Source of the DNA: CAVPEV01 sp963703555
GTDB lineage: Bacteria; Actinomycetota; Actinomycetes; Actinomycetales; Cellulomonadaceae
Length of the DNA stretch: 28,339 nucleotides
Reading direction: 5' to 3'
NCBI GenBank assembly: GCA_963703555.1
Contig: CAVPEV010000062.1
Coordinates: 1 to 28,339, forward strand
A program made the position numbers and the translations under genes. Within the stretch, counting starts at the first letter, position 1, and each line of letters starts with the position of its first letter. The notes under the pieces are model-generated. The model had not been told where the DNA came from, ran no database searches, and worked only from the letters and a program-made list of their open reading frames with translations. Shown in pieces: positions 5,475 through 13,968 of this stretch.

Positions 5475-7891
5475 TGGAGTCCCCTGCACGCCGCGGGCGT
5501 CAGATCACCGTGCTGCAGGCGTCCGGCCTGCTGGTCGCCTTCGTGGTGACCGCCGTCGTCGGGGGCCTGCTGCTCGCCGGTCTCACGCTGCCCGGTGTGG
5601 CGATGGCCACCAGCGGGACGAAGGTCGCCAGCACCGTCTTCGACGAGCTGCCGAGCGAGCTGGCGCAGCAAACCCTGGCGGAGAAGTCGACCATGCTCGC
5701 GGCCGACGGCACGGTGCTGGCCGAGTTCTACCTGGAGAACCGCGTGGTGGTCCCCCTCGACCAGGTCGCACCGATGATGCGGGACGCCGTCGTCGCGACG
5801 GAGGACCGCCGGTTCTACGAGCACGGCGGGATCGACCCGGCGGGGTTGGCCCGGGCCGCGGTCCGCAGCGCCAGCGGGGACCTGCAGGGCGGTTCGACGC
5901 TGACCCAGCAGTACATCAAGAACGTCCTCATCGACGCCGCGCAGCGCGCCGACGACCCAGCGGCGGCCCTGCAGGCAGCCCGGGCGTCGAACGGGGTGGA
6001 GGGCTACGCACGCAAGCTCCGCGAGGCCAAGCTGGCGATCTCGCTGGAGAAGACGATGACCAAGGACCAGATCCTCGAGGCCTACCTGAACATCGCCCAG
6101 TTCGGAATCGGCACCTACGGCGTGGAGACAGCGGCGCAGCGCTACTTCGGCAAGCACGCCGCCGACTTGACCTACCTGGAGGCGGCCACCATCGCCGGGA
6201 TCACCCAGAGCCCGGGCAAGTGGGACCCCACGCGCAACCCCGAGGAGTCGGCGAACCGGCGAGACGTGGTGCTGGGTCTCATGCACGAGCAGGGCTACAT
6301 CACCGACGAGGAGTACGCGACCGGGCGAGCGACGCCGCTCCCGAGCACGCTGCACGTCCAGCAGCCGAAGGTCACCTGCATGGCCGCCGACGACGCGCTG
6401 GCGGGCGCGGGCTTCTTCTGCGACTACGTGACGAAGATCATCGCGAACGACCCGGTCTTCGGCGCCACCCCCCAGGACCGCGGCAACCTCCTGATGCGCG
6501 GCGGCCTGACCATCCACACCACGCTGGACCCGCGGTTGCAGACCACGGCGGACGCGCGGGTCAAGGCTGCCGTGCCGGTCGACGACCCGTCCGGGGTGGC
6601 CGCCGCGATCGACGTGGTCGAGCCAGGCACCGGCAAGGTCCTCGCGATGTCCCAGAACCGCACGTACAACGGCACCCAGCAGCACGGCCCGCGCGAGACG
6701 GCGGTCAACTACAGCACCGACAACGCCTACGGCGGCGCCTCCGGCTTCCAGCCGGGGTCGACGTTCAAGCCGTTCACCCTGGTGGAGTGGCTCAAACAGG
6801 GCCACAGCCTCAACGAGACGATCGACGGCCGCAAGATGCAGTACCCGATGAGCGCCTTCACCGCGTCGTGCTGGAACATCGGGGGCGGCACCTACCCGTT
6901 CAGCAACTCCGAGGGCTCGGGCGGGGTGATGAGCGTGCTCGACGCGACCCGCAACTCGGTGAACTCGGCCTACATCGCCATGGCCACCAAGCTGGACCTG
7001 TGCAACATCATGAACGGTGCCGCGGACCTGGGTGTCCACAAGGCCGGCGGGCGCTCCGGGGACGGTCCTTTCGATCCGGTCCCCGCCAACGTGCTCGGCT
7101 CCAACTCGGTGGCCCCGCTGACCATGGCAGCCGCGTTCGCCACGTTCGCCTCGGGCGGCACCTACTGCGCACCCGTGGCCATCACGTCCGTCACCGACGC
7201 CGACGGCAACCCGCTGCCGGTCCCCGAGGCCGGCTGTCACCAGGCGCTCGAGCCGAAGATCGCCAACGCGGTGAACTTCGCGCTGAGCAAGGTGTGGACC
7301 GGCACGGCCAGGTCGGTCGGCGCCCCCTCGTTCCCCGCCGCGGGCAAGACGGGGACGACCACCCTCAACGAGGACACCTGGTTCGTCGGGTACACGCCCA
7401 GGCTTGCCACTGCCGTGTGGGTCGGGCACTCCGAGGGCACGATCCCGATGCGCGCGGTGACGATCAACGGGCGCACCTACCGGGCGGTCTACGGCTCCGA
7501 CGTCGCCGCCCCGATCTGGAAGGGCTTCATGACCGACGCGCTCGCCGGGCAGGACAACCCCGGGTTCGCGGCGCCGGACGACACCCAGCTCTACGGCGCA
7601 AAGATCCCGGTCCCGTCGGTCGTAGGCGCGCCGCTGGACCAGGCGACGGCCACCCTGCAGGCGGCCGGGTTCGCCGTGACGGTCGCCCCGGACCAGGTCA
7701 CGTCGACGGTCCCGGCCGGGGCGGTGGCCGAGCAGAGCCCGTCGGGATCGGCATACCGCGGTGCGGTCGTCACCTTGACCGTGTCGAGCGGAGCACCGCC
7801 CGCGGGGGGCGCGCCCCCGCAGTCCACCGGTCCGGTGGACAACACCGGCCAGGGCAATCCCGGCACCGACCCCCCACCGCGGCGTCCCTGA
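5474..7891 (+). CDS. ponA2: Bifunctional class A penicillin-binding protein (PonA2-like)
   Basis: An 805-residue inner-membrane peptidoglycan synthase. One transmembrane segment is at about 14-45. The glycosyltransferase (GT51) domain has catalytic Glu110 in ATEDRRFYEHGG and the QGGSTLTQQYIKN block (138-150). The transpeptidase has S429-T-F-K432, S495-V-N497 and K625-T-G, so all three penicillin-binding motifs are intact. A PASTA domain (about 711-775, beginning VPSVVGAPLDQA) binds muropeptide/stem and is typical of PonA2. A Pro/Gly-rich tail ends the protein. Position next to whiB4 and upstream of the metallophosphoesterase matches Rv3682. It is likely transcribed with the phosphoesterase, 11 bases downstream. 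Confidence 0.94.
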   Translation: MESPARRGRQITVLQASGLLVAFVVTAVVGGLLLAGLTLPGVAMATSGTKVASTVFDELPSELAQQTLAEKSTMLAADGTVLAEFYLENRVVVPLDQVAPMMRDAVVATEDRRFYEHGGIDPAGLARAAVRSASGDLQGGSTLTQQYIKNVLIDAAQRADDPAAALQAARASNGVEGYARKLREAKLAISLEKTMTKDQILEAYLNIAQFGIGTYGVETAAQRYFGKHAADLTYLEAATIAGITQSPGKWDPTRNPEESANRRDVVLGLMHEQGYITDEEYATGRATPLPSTLHVQQPKVTCMAADDALAGAGFFCDYVTKIIANDPVFGATPQDRGNLLMRGGLTIHTTLDPRLQTTADARVKAAVPVDDPSGVAAAIDVVEPGTGKVLAMSQNRTYNGTQQHGPRETAVNYSTDNAYGGASGFQPGSTFKPFTLVEWLKQGHSLNETIDGRKMQYPMSAFTASCWNIGGGTYPFSNSEGSGGVMSVLDATRNSVNSAYIAMATKLDLCNIMNGAADLGVHKAGGRSGDGPFDPVPANVLGSNSVAPLTMAAAFATFASGGTYCAPVAITSVTDADGNPLPVPEAGCHQALEPKIANAVNFALSKVWTGTARSVGAPSFPAAGKTGTTTLNEDTWFVGYTPRLATAVWVGHSEGTIPMRAVTINGRTYRAVYGSDVAAPIWKGFMTDALAGQDNPGFAAPDDTQLYGAKIPVPSVVGAPLDQATATLQAAGFAVTVAPDQVTSTVPAGAVAEQSPSGSAYRGAVVTLTVSSGAPPAGGAPPQSTGPVDNTGQGNPGTDPPPRRP

Positions 7892-7902
7892 GGACCGCCA
7901 TC

Positions 7903-8853
7903 GTGCGCCAGGAGGCCCGTGCGCTGACCCGCGTGACTGGCGGCGCGGCGCTGGCCGGAGCTGCCGCGCTCGCTTGGGGGGCGGGGGTGGAGGTGCGCTG
8001 GTACGCGCTGCGGGAGGTCACCGTGCCGGTGCTGGCCGGCGGCCAGGCACCGCTGCGGATCCTCCACCTGTCGGACCTGCACCTCACCCCGGGCCAGCAC
8101 CGCACCGCGGACTGGGTGCGTGACCTGGGTTCCCTCGGTGCCGACCTCGTGGTCGACACCGGGGACCACTGGTCCGACCCCGAAAGCCTGCCGCTGCTCC
8201 TGCGCGCGCTCGAGCCGCACCTGGGCCGGCCCGGTGCGTTCGTGTTCGGGTCGAACGACTACGTCGCGCCCCGGGCCAAGAGCCCGGCACGGTACCTGCG
8301 CGAAGACACCGGCCCGTCACGCCCGACGGCAACCACCGAGCTGCCCTGGCGCGACCTCCGCCGGGAGCTGCGGTCGGCAGGATGGACGGACCTCACGAAC
8401 CATCGTGACGTCGTGACGGTGGGCGGGCGCCGGATCAGCCTGGTCGGCACCGACGACGCCCACCTCGACCTCGACCGCTTCCCGGCCGCCGGGGGCCGTG
8501 ACGACGCGCGGACCGACGCCCCGGTGGACCTGCACCTGGGTGTCACGCACGCGCCCTACCGCCGGGTGCTGCAGGCCATGCTCGACGACGGCGTGGACCT
8601 CATGCTGGCGGGGCACACCCACGGCGGGCAGCTGGCGGTGCCGTTCTGGGGGGCGCTGGTGACGAACTGCGACCTCGACACCCGCCGCGCCAAGGGCCTG
8701 CACGGCTGGCCGGGACCGCGTCCGGACCGGCTGGGTGGTGCCGGGTCGACGTGGCTGCACGTCTCGGCAGGACTGGGCACGTCGCCCTACGCACCGGTCC
8801 GGTTCGCCTGCCGGCCTGAGGCCACCCTGCTCACCCTGGTCGCCGCCGGCTGA
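7903..8853 (+). CDS. Membrane-anchored metallophosphoesterase
   Basis: A 316-residue calcineurin-like phosphoesterase, the counterpart of Rv3683. An N-terminal hydrophobic helix (about 11-28) anchors it. Metal-site motifs run in order: LHLSDLHL (Asp58, His60), DTGDHW (Asp88), FGSND (Asn118; the usual GNHD reads GSND), THAPY and AGHTHGGQ near the C-terminus. The set is complete apart from that variant. The substrate is unknown; the family includes phosphodiesterases and UDP-diacylglucosamine hydrolases. GTG at 7903 follows TGAGGA and starts 11 bases after ponA2, consistent with one operon and a role linked to the envelope (inference). Confidence 0.85.
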   Translation: MRQEARALTRVTGGAALAGAAALAWGAGVEVRWYALREVTVPVLAGGQAPLRILHLSDLHLTPGQHRTADWVRDLGSLGADLVVDTGDHWSDPESLPLLLRALEPHLGRPGAFVFGSNDYVAPRAKSPARYLREDTGPSRPTATTELPWRDLRRELRSAGWTDLTNHRDVVTVGGRRISLVGTDDAHLDLDRFPAAGGRDDARTDAPVDLHLGVTHAPYRRVLQAMLDDGVDLMLAGHTHGGQLAVPFWGALVTNCDLDTRRAKGLHGWPGPRPDRLGGAGSTWLHVSAGLGTSPYAPVRFACRPEATLLTLVAAG

Positions 8854-8945
8854 GCACGCAGGGTCGGGCCGGTGGCGACCAGGCTGCGCCGGTCGCCTGG
8901 CGCGGGTGCGCATGACCCGGTTTCGTCGCACCGGACCACCTCGGC

Positions 8946-8951
8946 TATCCT
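8946..8951 (+). promoter_or_regulatory. -10 box of tRNA-Pro
   Basis: TATCCT lies 14 bases before the tRNA 5' end. The same TATCCT box precedes the tRNA-Ser gene at 24137, at a similar distance. Confidence 0.5.
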
Positions 8952-8964
8952 GACCAGGCTTCAC

Positions 8965-9038
<74 letters not shown>

Positions 9039-9052
9039 CCGCGGAAGGCAGA

Positions 9053-9090
9053 GGAAGGCCCCTGGTCAGACCAGGGGCCTTCCGTCTTTC
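9053..9090 (+). terminator. Strong intrinsic terminator after tRNA-Pro
   Basis: GGAAGGCCCCTGGT and its exact reverse complement (9070-9083) form a 14-bp stem with a 3-base CAG loop, followed by GTCTTT. It sits 15 bases after the tRNA. Confidence 0.85.
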
Positions 9091-9120
9091 ACCGATGTGG
9101 TTCTTGGCGCTGGCTGTGAG

Positions 9121-9140
9121 AATCACCCCGAAATCACCCC
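9121..9140. repeat. Twin direct repeat after tRNA-Pro, possible integrase arm sites
   Basis: AATCACCCC occurs at 9121-9129 and again at 9132-9140 (period 11). On the minus strand it reads GGGGTGATT twice. Short tandem repeats beside a tRNA 3' end are the usual form of tyrosine-integrase arm-type sites. No integrase gene survives here. Confidence 0.4.
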
Positions 9141-9347
9141 TGGTCTTCGGCGGGCTCGGAGCCTGCCGAGAGCCCGGCTAGAAGCTGAGGCCGCGATCGG
9201 GACCACGACGGTCGCCATAGTCGTGGCCGAACGGCTGGCGTCGGGCAGGCGTCTGGCGCGCTCGTGCAGCGCGCGGGCGGTCGCCTTGTTGAGAAGTTGC
9301 AGCGCGGAGCCCTTGCCCCGCCGGCCCCGACCTGCTGAGCTCCTCCC

Positions 9348-10235
9348 ATGGACCTCGCCGTCGAGCGCGCGCTGCGCGAGGCGATCATGGACTGGGTGCG
9401 TGAGCGTGCCGAGGCCAACGGCGGGTACGTGAACCGAGACGAGCTGCTGACCTTCGCCGTCGGCGGCCGTGACCTGCCGCTGATCGACTTCTCCCGAGGG
9501 ATCCGCAACCCGGCCGAGCTGTCGTCGACCCTGTCGATCGTCTCCGCCGCGAACGGCCCCTACGACGACGTCGAGTCGGACGACGGTCTGCTGCACTACG
9601 CGTACCGCAAGGGCGACCCGTTCGCCGGCGACAACCGCAAGCTGCGCGCCGCGCTGGAGACCGGGCTGCCGCTGATCTTGTTCCGCAAGGAGGTCGCGAA
9701 CTACTACACGCCGGTGCTGCCGGTGTACGTGGTGGCGGACCACCCCGAGGAGCGGACGTTCATCATCGCGATGGACGAGGCGTTCCGGTTCATGGGCGAC
9801 GTGCGGGACCTGGCCGAGCCGCAGCGCGCCTACGCCCGGCACCTGGCCAGGCAGCGCCTGCACCAGCCCGCGTTCCGCACCCGGGTGCTGCTCGCATACG
9901 ACACCAGGTGCGCGGTGTGTTCGCTGCGCCACGGCGCCCTGCTCGACGCCGCGCACATCGTGCCGGACGGGGAGCCGCTCGGCATCCCGACGACGCCGAA
10001 CGGCCTCGCCTTGTGCAAGATCCACCACGCCGCCTACGACCAGAACATGCTCGGCGTGAGTCCGGACTATCGGGTGTCGATCAACCGCGAGGTGCTCGCG
10101 GAGGTCGACGGGCCGATGCTCAAGCACGGTCTGCAGGAGATGCACGGCCGGACGATCACGCTGCCCGCGCGCCAGGTGGATCGCCCGGACCGGGAGATGC
10201 TCGCGTGGCGGTGGGAGAGGTTCGCGCACGCTTAG
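9348..10235 (+). CDS. HNH endonuclease, putative restriction enzyme
   Basis: A 295-residue protein. The C-terminal HNH domain is clear: C188-x2-C191 and C223-x2-(H226/H227) bind zinc, and LLDAAHIVPDG (His203) with PNGL (Asn218) and CKIHHAAYD make the beta-beta-alpha-metal nuclease site. The N-terminal 170 residues contain LLHYAYRKGDP and NYYTPVLPVYVVAD. They look like a compact alpha/beta DNA-reading domain, perhaps of the PUA/SRA-like kind that recognises modified bases, but I cannot place it in a family. No methyltransferase is nearby, which fits a type IV (modification-dependent) enzyme or a lone nuclease. The ATG at 9348 has no clear ribosome site. It lies in an apparent island remnant after tRNA-Pro. 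Confidence 0.75.
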   Translation: MDLAVERALREAIMDWVRERAEANGGYVNRDELLTFAVGGRDLPLIDFSRGIRNPAELSSTLSIVSAANGPYDDVESDDGLLHYAYRKGDPFAGDNRKLRAALETGLPLILFRKEVANYYTPVLPVYVVADHPEERTFIIAMDEAFRFMGDVRDLAEPQRAYARHLARQRLHQPAFRTRVLLAYDTRCAVCSLRHGALLDAAHIVPDGEPLGIPTTPNGLALCKIHHAAYDQNMLGVSPDYRVSINREVLAEVDGPMLKHGLQEMHGRTITLPARQVDRPDREMLAWRWERFAHA

Positions 10236-10247
10236 GGTGGGCACGCC

Positions 10248-10286
10248 CCCGGGGGGCTACGACCGCCACATCTGTTGGTACAGATG
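10248..10286. terminator. Palindromes after the HNH gene
   Basis: A GC palindrome (CCCCCGGGGGG, from about 10248) and a perfect 7-bp inverted repeat CATCTGT-TGGT-ACAGATG (10269-10286) follow the stop codon. Either could end transcription. No T-tract is present. Confidence 0.3.
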
Positions 10287-10400
10287 AACGAGGACTCGCT
10301 TCGCAAACTAGGGATAGTGCGCGAGCCGGAGCCTGAGCGGGAGGTCGACAGGGGCTTGACCCCTGATGGCGGACACGCGGTGGGTTTCACGCGGCAAGCC

Positions 10401-10931
10401 TCAGGGTAGCGTGGTGTGAAGAATGGTCAAGACCCGTTGATGTGCGTGCCATGCGCGTTGCCGGTTGCCTCCCGATCCGGCGGATGGCTCGCCGCGTCGT
10501 TCGACCAGGACGCATTTCCCGAAGCGGGCTCCGGCGCAGACCAGCGCGAGGAGGTGGGGCGCGTTCACGGCACGCCACCGGGCCTGGGCGGACTCGATGG
10601 GGTTGGTGGTGCGCAGGTGCACCCGGTGCTCCGCGGGGTGGTAGAAGGAGGCCGGCAGCACCTCGGGTCGTCGCTGGTCGTCGCGGCGGCCCATGGACCG
10701 GTTGACGCCGTACTCGGCCGCGCAAGCCCTGGCGACGGCCTGCGCATGGTCGCGGTCCTCGGCGCCCCAGATCTGGGCCGGCGCCGGCTCCACGCCCGGC
10801 CGGGACGACTTGGACAGGCAGTTGAGCACGTCGGCGATCGTGTGGAACCAACACCGCTGCCCGCGGGTGGCGGGGAACACCTCACGCAGCACGACCCAGA
10901 ACCCCAGCACCCCGTCCCCGACCGCCAGCGC
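10401..10931 (-). pseudogene. IS256-family transposase, decayed C-terminal fragment
   Basis: The minus strand reads GDGVLGFWVVLREVFPATRGQRCWFHTIADVLNCL..., then AEIW-like AQIWGAEDRDHAQAV, FYHPAEHRVHLRTTNPIES and AQARWRAVNAPHLLALV. This is the C-terminal half of an IS256 (mutator-type) transposase. It is broken in several ways: a TGA (10932-10934) lies just before the first block and the N-terminal half is gone; the stretch after AAEYG is scrambled as if frameshifted; and about 30 residues that normally follow NPIES (the conserved TFATVRLRT... helix region) are deleted, so IES joins directly to AQARWRA. No clear terminal inverted repeat pair is visible. It is inactive. Confidence 0.85.
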
Positions 10932-10934
10932 TCA

Positions 10935-11131
10935 CATCACCTTGCCGAGGGCCCGGGGGCTTTCGTTGCGCGTTGTGCCGGCCGCATCGACGGTTGCGTG
11001 CACAGCCGGACGCCCGGTCGGATGTGCGGGCGGACACGGCCGGCCGCCACGACCACCACGACCACCGGTGGGCACGACCCACCCTGCGCAGGTGCGGTTG
11101 CGCCGGTGCCGGGCGCGGTGCTGCACCCGGC
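10935..11131. other. Intergenic stretch without a recognisable gene
   Basis: Between the transposase remnant and the EthD-like gene there are about 200 bases with a CCACCACGACCACC-type simple run near 11048. I see no credible gene. It is probably more decayed island DNA. Confidence 0.4.
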
Positions 11132-11440
11132 CTACCCGAGGACCTGGGAGACCTGCACCACGGGTTGCACGTTGGTGAAGTTCGGGATGTCCGCGGTGGC
11201 CTCGACGAGGAGCGGAACCGCTGCCTGCAGGTCCTCCTCGGTGGTGAAGTAGAGGTGCCCGATGGCCACGAAGGGGGCCTTGGAGCCGGGCTCCAAGCCA
11301 CCGACGCCCGCGTCGACGGCATCTTCCGTCAACAGCTTCCCGAGCTTGTCCCGGACCATCGGCATGTGCGTCCCGACGTAGTACTCCCTGTCAAACGTGC
11401 ACCCCTCAGAATTCGGGTACATGACGCTCACCTTGAACAT
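11132..11440 (-). CDS. EthD-like domain protein
   Basis: A 102-residue dimeric alpha/beta-barrel (ferredoxin-like) protein of the EthD family. Blocks are MFKVSVMYPN, FDREYYVGTHMPMVRDKLG (the family's YY..H.P....), and PFVAIGHLYFTTEEDLQAAV. The ATG at 11440 has GGAGAGG just upstream. EthD was named from an ethyl tert-butyl ether operon, but most members are of unknown function. It stands alone, about 130 bases downstream of asd and in the same direction. Confidence 0.85.
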   Translation of the reverse strand: MFKVSVMYPNSEGCTFDREYYVGTHMPMVRDKLGKLLTEDAVDAGVGGLEPGSKAPFVAIGHLYFTTEEDLQAAVPLLVEATADIPNFTNVQPVVQVSQVLG

Positions 11441-11571
11441 GGCCCTCTCCTTCCCACCTCCGGACGAGCGGCGCTCGACCCGCAGCCTAGCTCCCGCCCC
11501 CGGCGTGGGGGGCGCTCGTCGCACCGGGTTGCGTCCGGCGTCCGGGGGTACGTCAAGCGCGTGGGGGCGCG

Positions 11572-12663
11572 TCAGGCGCCGGCCCGGCCGGTGAGCCGAC
11601 CCGCGAGCAGCTCGGCGATCTGCACGGCGTTGAGGGCCGCGCCCTTGCGCAGGTTGTCGTTGCTGACGAACAGCGCCAGCCCCCGGCCGTCGGGCACCCC
11701 CTCGTCCCGGCGGATCCGCCCGACGTAGGACGGGTCGCGCCCGGCGGCCAGCAGCGGCGTGGGGATGTCGACCAGGGCCACCCCCGGCGCGTCCCGGAGC
11801 AGCTCGGTGGCCCGGGCCGGGGACAGCGGGCGGTCGAACTCGGCGTTGATGCTCAACGAGTGGCCGGTGAACACCGGCACCCGCACGCACGTGCCGGACA
11901 CCAGGAGGTCGGGCAGGCCGAGGATCTTGCGCGACTCGTTGCGCAGCTTCTGCTCCTCGTCGGTCTCCGCCGACCCGTCGTCGACGAGGTTCCCGGCGAA
12001 CGGGACCACGTCGAACGCGACCGGCCGGGGGAATGTCACCGGCTCCGGGAAGGCCACCGCGGAGCCGTCGTGCACCAGCCCGACGGTGTCCTGCCCGACC
12101 GCGGCCCGGACCTGGGCAGCCAGCTCGGCGACGCCGGCCAGACCGGCACCGGAGACCGCCTGGTACGTCGAGATCACCAGCCGCCGCAGACCGGCCTCGT
12201 CGTGCAGGACCTTCAGGACCGGCATGGCGGCCATGGTCGTGCAGTTGGGGTTCGCCACGATCCCCTTGCCGATGTGGTCGAGCGCCTGCGGGTTCACCTC
12301 GGACACGACGAGCGGCACGTCCGGGTCCATCCGCCAGGTCGAGGAGTTGTCCACGACCAGCGCGCCGGCGGCGGCGAACCGTGGTGCCTGCGCGCGCGAG
12401 GTGGCCCCCCCCGCGGAGAAGATGGCGATGTCGATGCCGGCCAGGTCCGCGGTGGCGACGTCCTCGACCACGACCTGCGTCCCCCGCCACGGCAGCGGCC
12501 GGCCGGCCGACCGGGCCGAGGCGAAGAACCGGACGGCGGCGACCGGGAACCCGCGCTCGTCCAGCAGCCGGCGCAGCACGCCGCCCACCTGCCCGGTCGC
12601 GCCGACCACCGCCACGCGCAGGCCGGCCGGCCCGGCCGGCACGGTCCCCGGCACGCCGGTCAC
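11572..12663 (-). CDS. asd: Aspartate-semialdehyde dehydrogenase
   Basis: Asd reduces beta-aspartyl phosphate to aspartate semialdehyde with NADPH, the second step of lysine/threonine/methionine and diaminopimelate synthesis. The 363-residue protein has the NADP loop GATGQVGGVL (21-30), catalytic Cys141 in VANPNCTTM, and the GHSLSINAEF block with the catalytic His. An 11-residue tail precedes the usual start, so a start a little further in is possible. GTG at 12663 overlaps the lysC TGA (bases GTGA), so translation is coupled to lysC. Confidence 0.93.
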   Translation of the reverse strand: MTGVPGTVPAGPAGLRVAVVGATGQVGGVLRRLLDERGFPVAAVRFFASARSAGRPLPWRGTQVVVEDVATADLAGIDIAIFSAGGATSRAQAPRFAAAGALVVDNSSTWRMDPDVPLVVSEVNPQALDHIGKGIVANPNCTTMAAMPVLKVLHDEAGLRRLVISTYQAVSGAGLAGVAELAAQVRAAVGQDTVGLVHDGSAVAFPEPVTFPRPVAFDVVPFAGNLVDDGSAETDEEQKLRNESRKILGLPDLLVSGTCVRVPVFTGHSLSINAEFDRPLSPARATELLRDAPGVALVDIPTPLLAAGRDPSYVGRIRRDEGVPDGRGLALFVSNDNLRKGAALNAVQIAELLAGRLTGRAGA

Positions 12664-13946
12664 CGGCCCGTCCCGCCGTACACCACGGCCTCGTCCTGCG
12701 TGGAGTCCAGGTGGAAGGCGGTGTGCACGGCCCGCACCGCGGCGTCCAGGCTGTCGGCGCGGGTGACCACGGAGATGCGGATCTCCGAGGTGGAGATCAT
12801 CTCGATGTTGATGTCGGCCTCGTACAGGGCCTTGAACAAGGTGGCCGACACGCCCGGGTGCGACTTCATCCCGGCACCGATGAGCGAGAGCTTGCCGATC
12901 GTGTCGTCGTACTGCACCGAGCGGAACCTGATCTCCTGCTCGTGCTCGGCGAGCGCGGCCAGCCCGGCCGCACCGTCGGCCGCCGGCAGGGTGAAGGAGA
13001 TGTCGGTGAGCCCGGTCTGCGCCGCCGAGACGTTCTGCACGATCATGTCGATGTTGACGCCCGCCTCGGCCACCACCTCGAACAGGCGTGCCGCCGTGCC
13101 GGGTACGTCGGGCACGCCGACGACGGTGATCTTCGCCTCGCTGCGGTCGTGGGCGACGCCGGCGATGATCGCCTGCTCCATGGTCCTGCCTCCCTCGTCG
13201 GCCGGGTCGGCCGGGTCGTCGGTGACCAGCGTGCCGGTCCGCGTGCTGAACGACGACCGTACGTGCACCGGCACCCGGTACCGGCGGGCGTACTCCACGC
13301 ACCGCGGCATGAGCACCTTGGCGCCGCTGGCCGCCATCTCGAGCATCTCGTCGTAGGAGATGCGGTCGATCTGGCGGGCGGTGGGCACGATGCGGGGGTC
13401 GGCGGTGAACACCCCGTCCACGTCCGTGTAGATCTCGCAGACGTCCGCGCCCAGGGCCGCCGCGAGTGCGACCGCGGTCGTGTCCGAGCCGCCGCGGCCC
13501 AGCGTGGTCACGTCGTTGGTGTCCTGGGTGACACCCTGGAACCCGGCGACGATGGCGACCGCGTCCTGGGCGAGCGTCGCCGTGATGCGGCTGGGCGTGA
13601 CGTCGATGATCCGGGCCCGCCCGTGCGTCTCGTCGGTGATGACGCCGGCCTGCTGGCCGGTGAACGACTTGGCGGTGCAGCCCAGGTCGTGGATGGCCAT
13701 GGCGAGCAGCGCCATGGAGATCCGCTCCCCCGCGGTGAGCAGGATGTCCATCTCCCGCTCCGGCGGCAGCGGGGTGACCTGGTGGGCCAGGGCGATGAGC
13801 TCATCCGTGGTGTCCCCCATCGCCGAGACCACGACGACCACCTGGTGACCCGCCCGGTGCGCGTCGGCGATCCGGGCCGCGACGCGCTTGATGCTGGCCG
13901 CGTCCGCGACGGAGGACCCGCCGTACTTCTGCACGATGAGGGCCAC
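12660..13946 (-). CDS. lysC: Aspartate kinase
   Basis: LysC phosphorylates aspartate, the committed step of the aspartate pathway, and is usually feedback-inhibited by lysine plus threonine. The 428-residue protein starts VALIVQKYGGSSVAD (KYGGSS binds aspartate). It has the kinase domain to about 250 and two C-terminal ACT domains (ITVVGVPDVPG..., then LSLIGAGMKSHPG...), the length of the Corynebacterium/Bacillus enzyme. GTG at 13946 is chosen because the motif follows directly. It is first in the lysC-asd operon. An internal start (see 13181) would make a separate beta subunit. Confidence 0.94.
   Translation of the reverse strand: MALIVQKYGGSSVADAASIKRVAARIADAHRAGHQVVVVVSAMGDTTDELIALAHQVTPLPPEREMDILLTAGERISMALLAMAIHDLGCTAKSFTGQQAGVITDETHGRARIIDVTPSRITATLAQDAVAIVAGFQGVTQDTNDVTTLGRGGSDTTAVALAAALGADVCEIYTDVDGVFTADPRIVPTARQIDRISYDEMLEMAASGAKVLMPRCVEYARRYRVPVHVRSSFSTRTGTLVTDDPADPADEGGRTMEQAIIAGVAHDRSEAKITVVGVPDVPGTAARLFEVVAEAGVNIDMIVQNVSAAQTGLTDISFTLPAADGAAGLAALAEHEQEIRFRSVQYDDTIGKLSLIGAGMKSHPGVSATLFKALYEADINIEMISTSEIRISVVTRADSLDAAVRAVHTAFHLDSTQDEAVVYGGTGR
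13179..13197 (-). promoter_or_regulatory. Internal ribosome site and ATG for the LysC beta subunit
   Basis: Inside lysC, an ATG at 13181-13179 is preceded by GAGGGAGG seven bases upstream, a strong Shine-Dalgarno for this genome. It begins MEQAIIAGVAHDRSEAKI, the exact point where the beta subunit of alpha2beta2 aspartate kinases starts in Corynebacterium and Bacillus. The product would be 173 residues (12660-13181), holding both ACT domains. Confidence 0.7.
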
Positions 13947-13968
13947 GGGAGTGCTTCCGGCTCGTGAG

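Noticed and set aside
5033..7429. A 798-residue minus-strand frame opposite the PBP gene
   Set aside because: Composition is typical of a shadow frame (Gly-Val-Arg-His rich). The PBP with all its motifs is on the other strand.
9085..9347. C-terminal remnant of an integrase on the minus strand after tRNA-Pro
   Set aside because: A frame reading LLNKATARALHERARRL looks slightly like an integrase tail, but there is no catalytic block, so I report only the repeats.
10935..11126. Minus-strand frame ending VHATVDAAGTTRNESPRALGKVM as a second transposase fragment
   Set aside because: The short VHATVDAAG stretch is like some transposases, but nothing around it supports a family.
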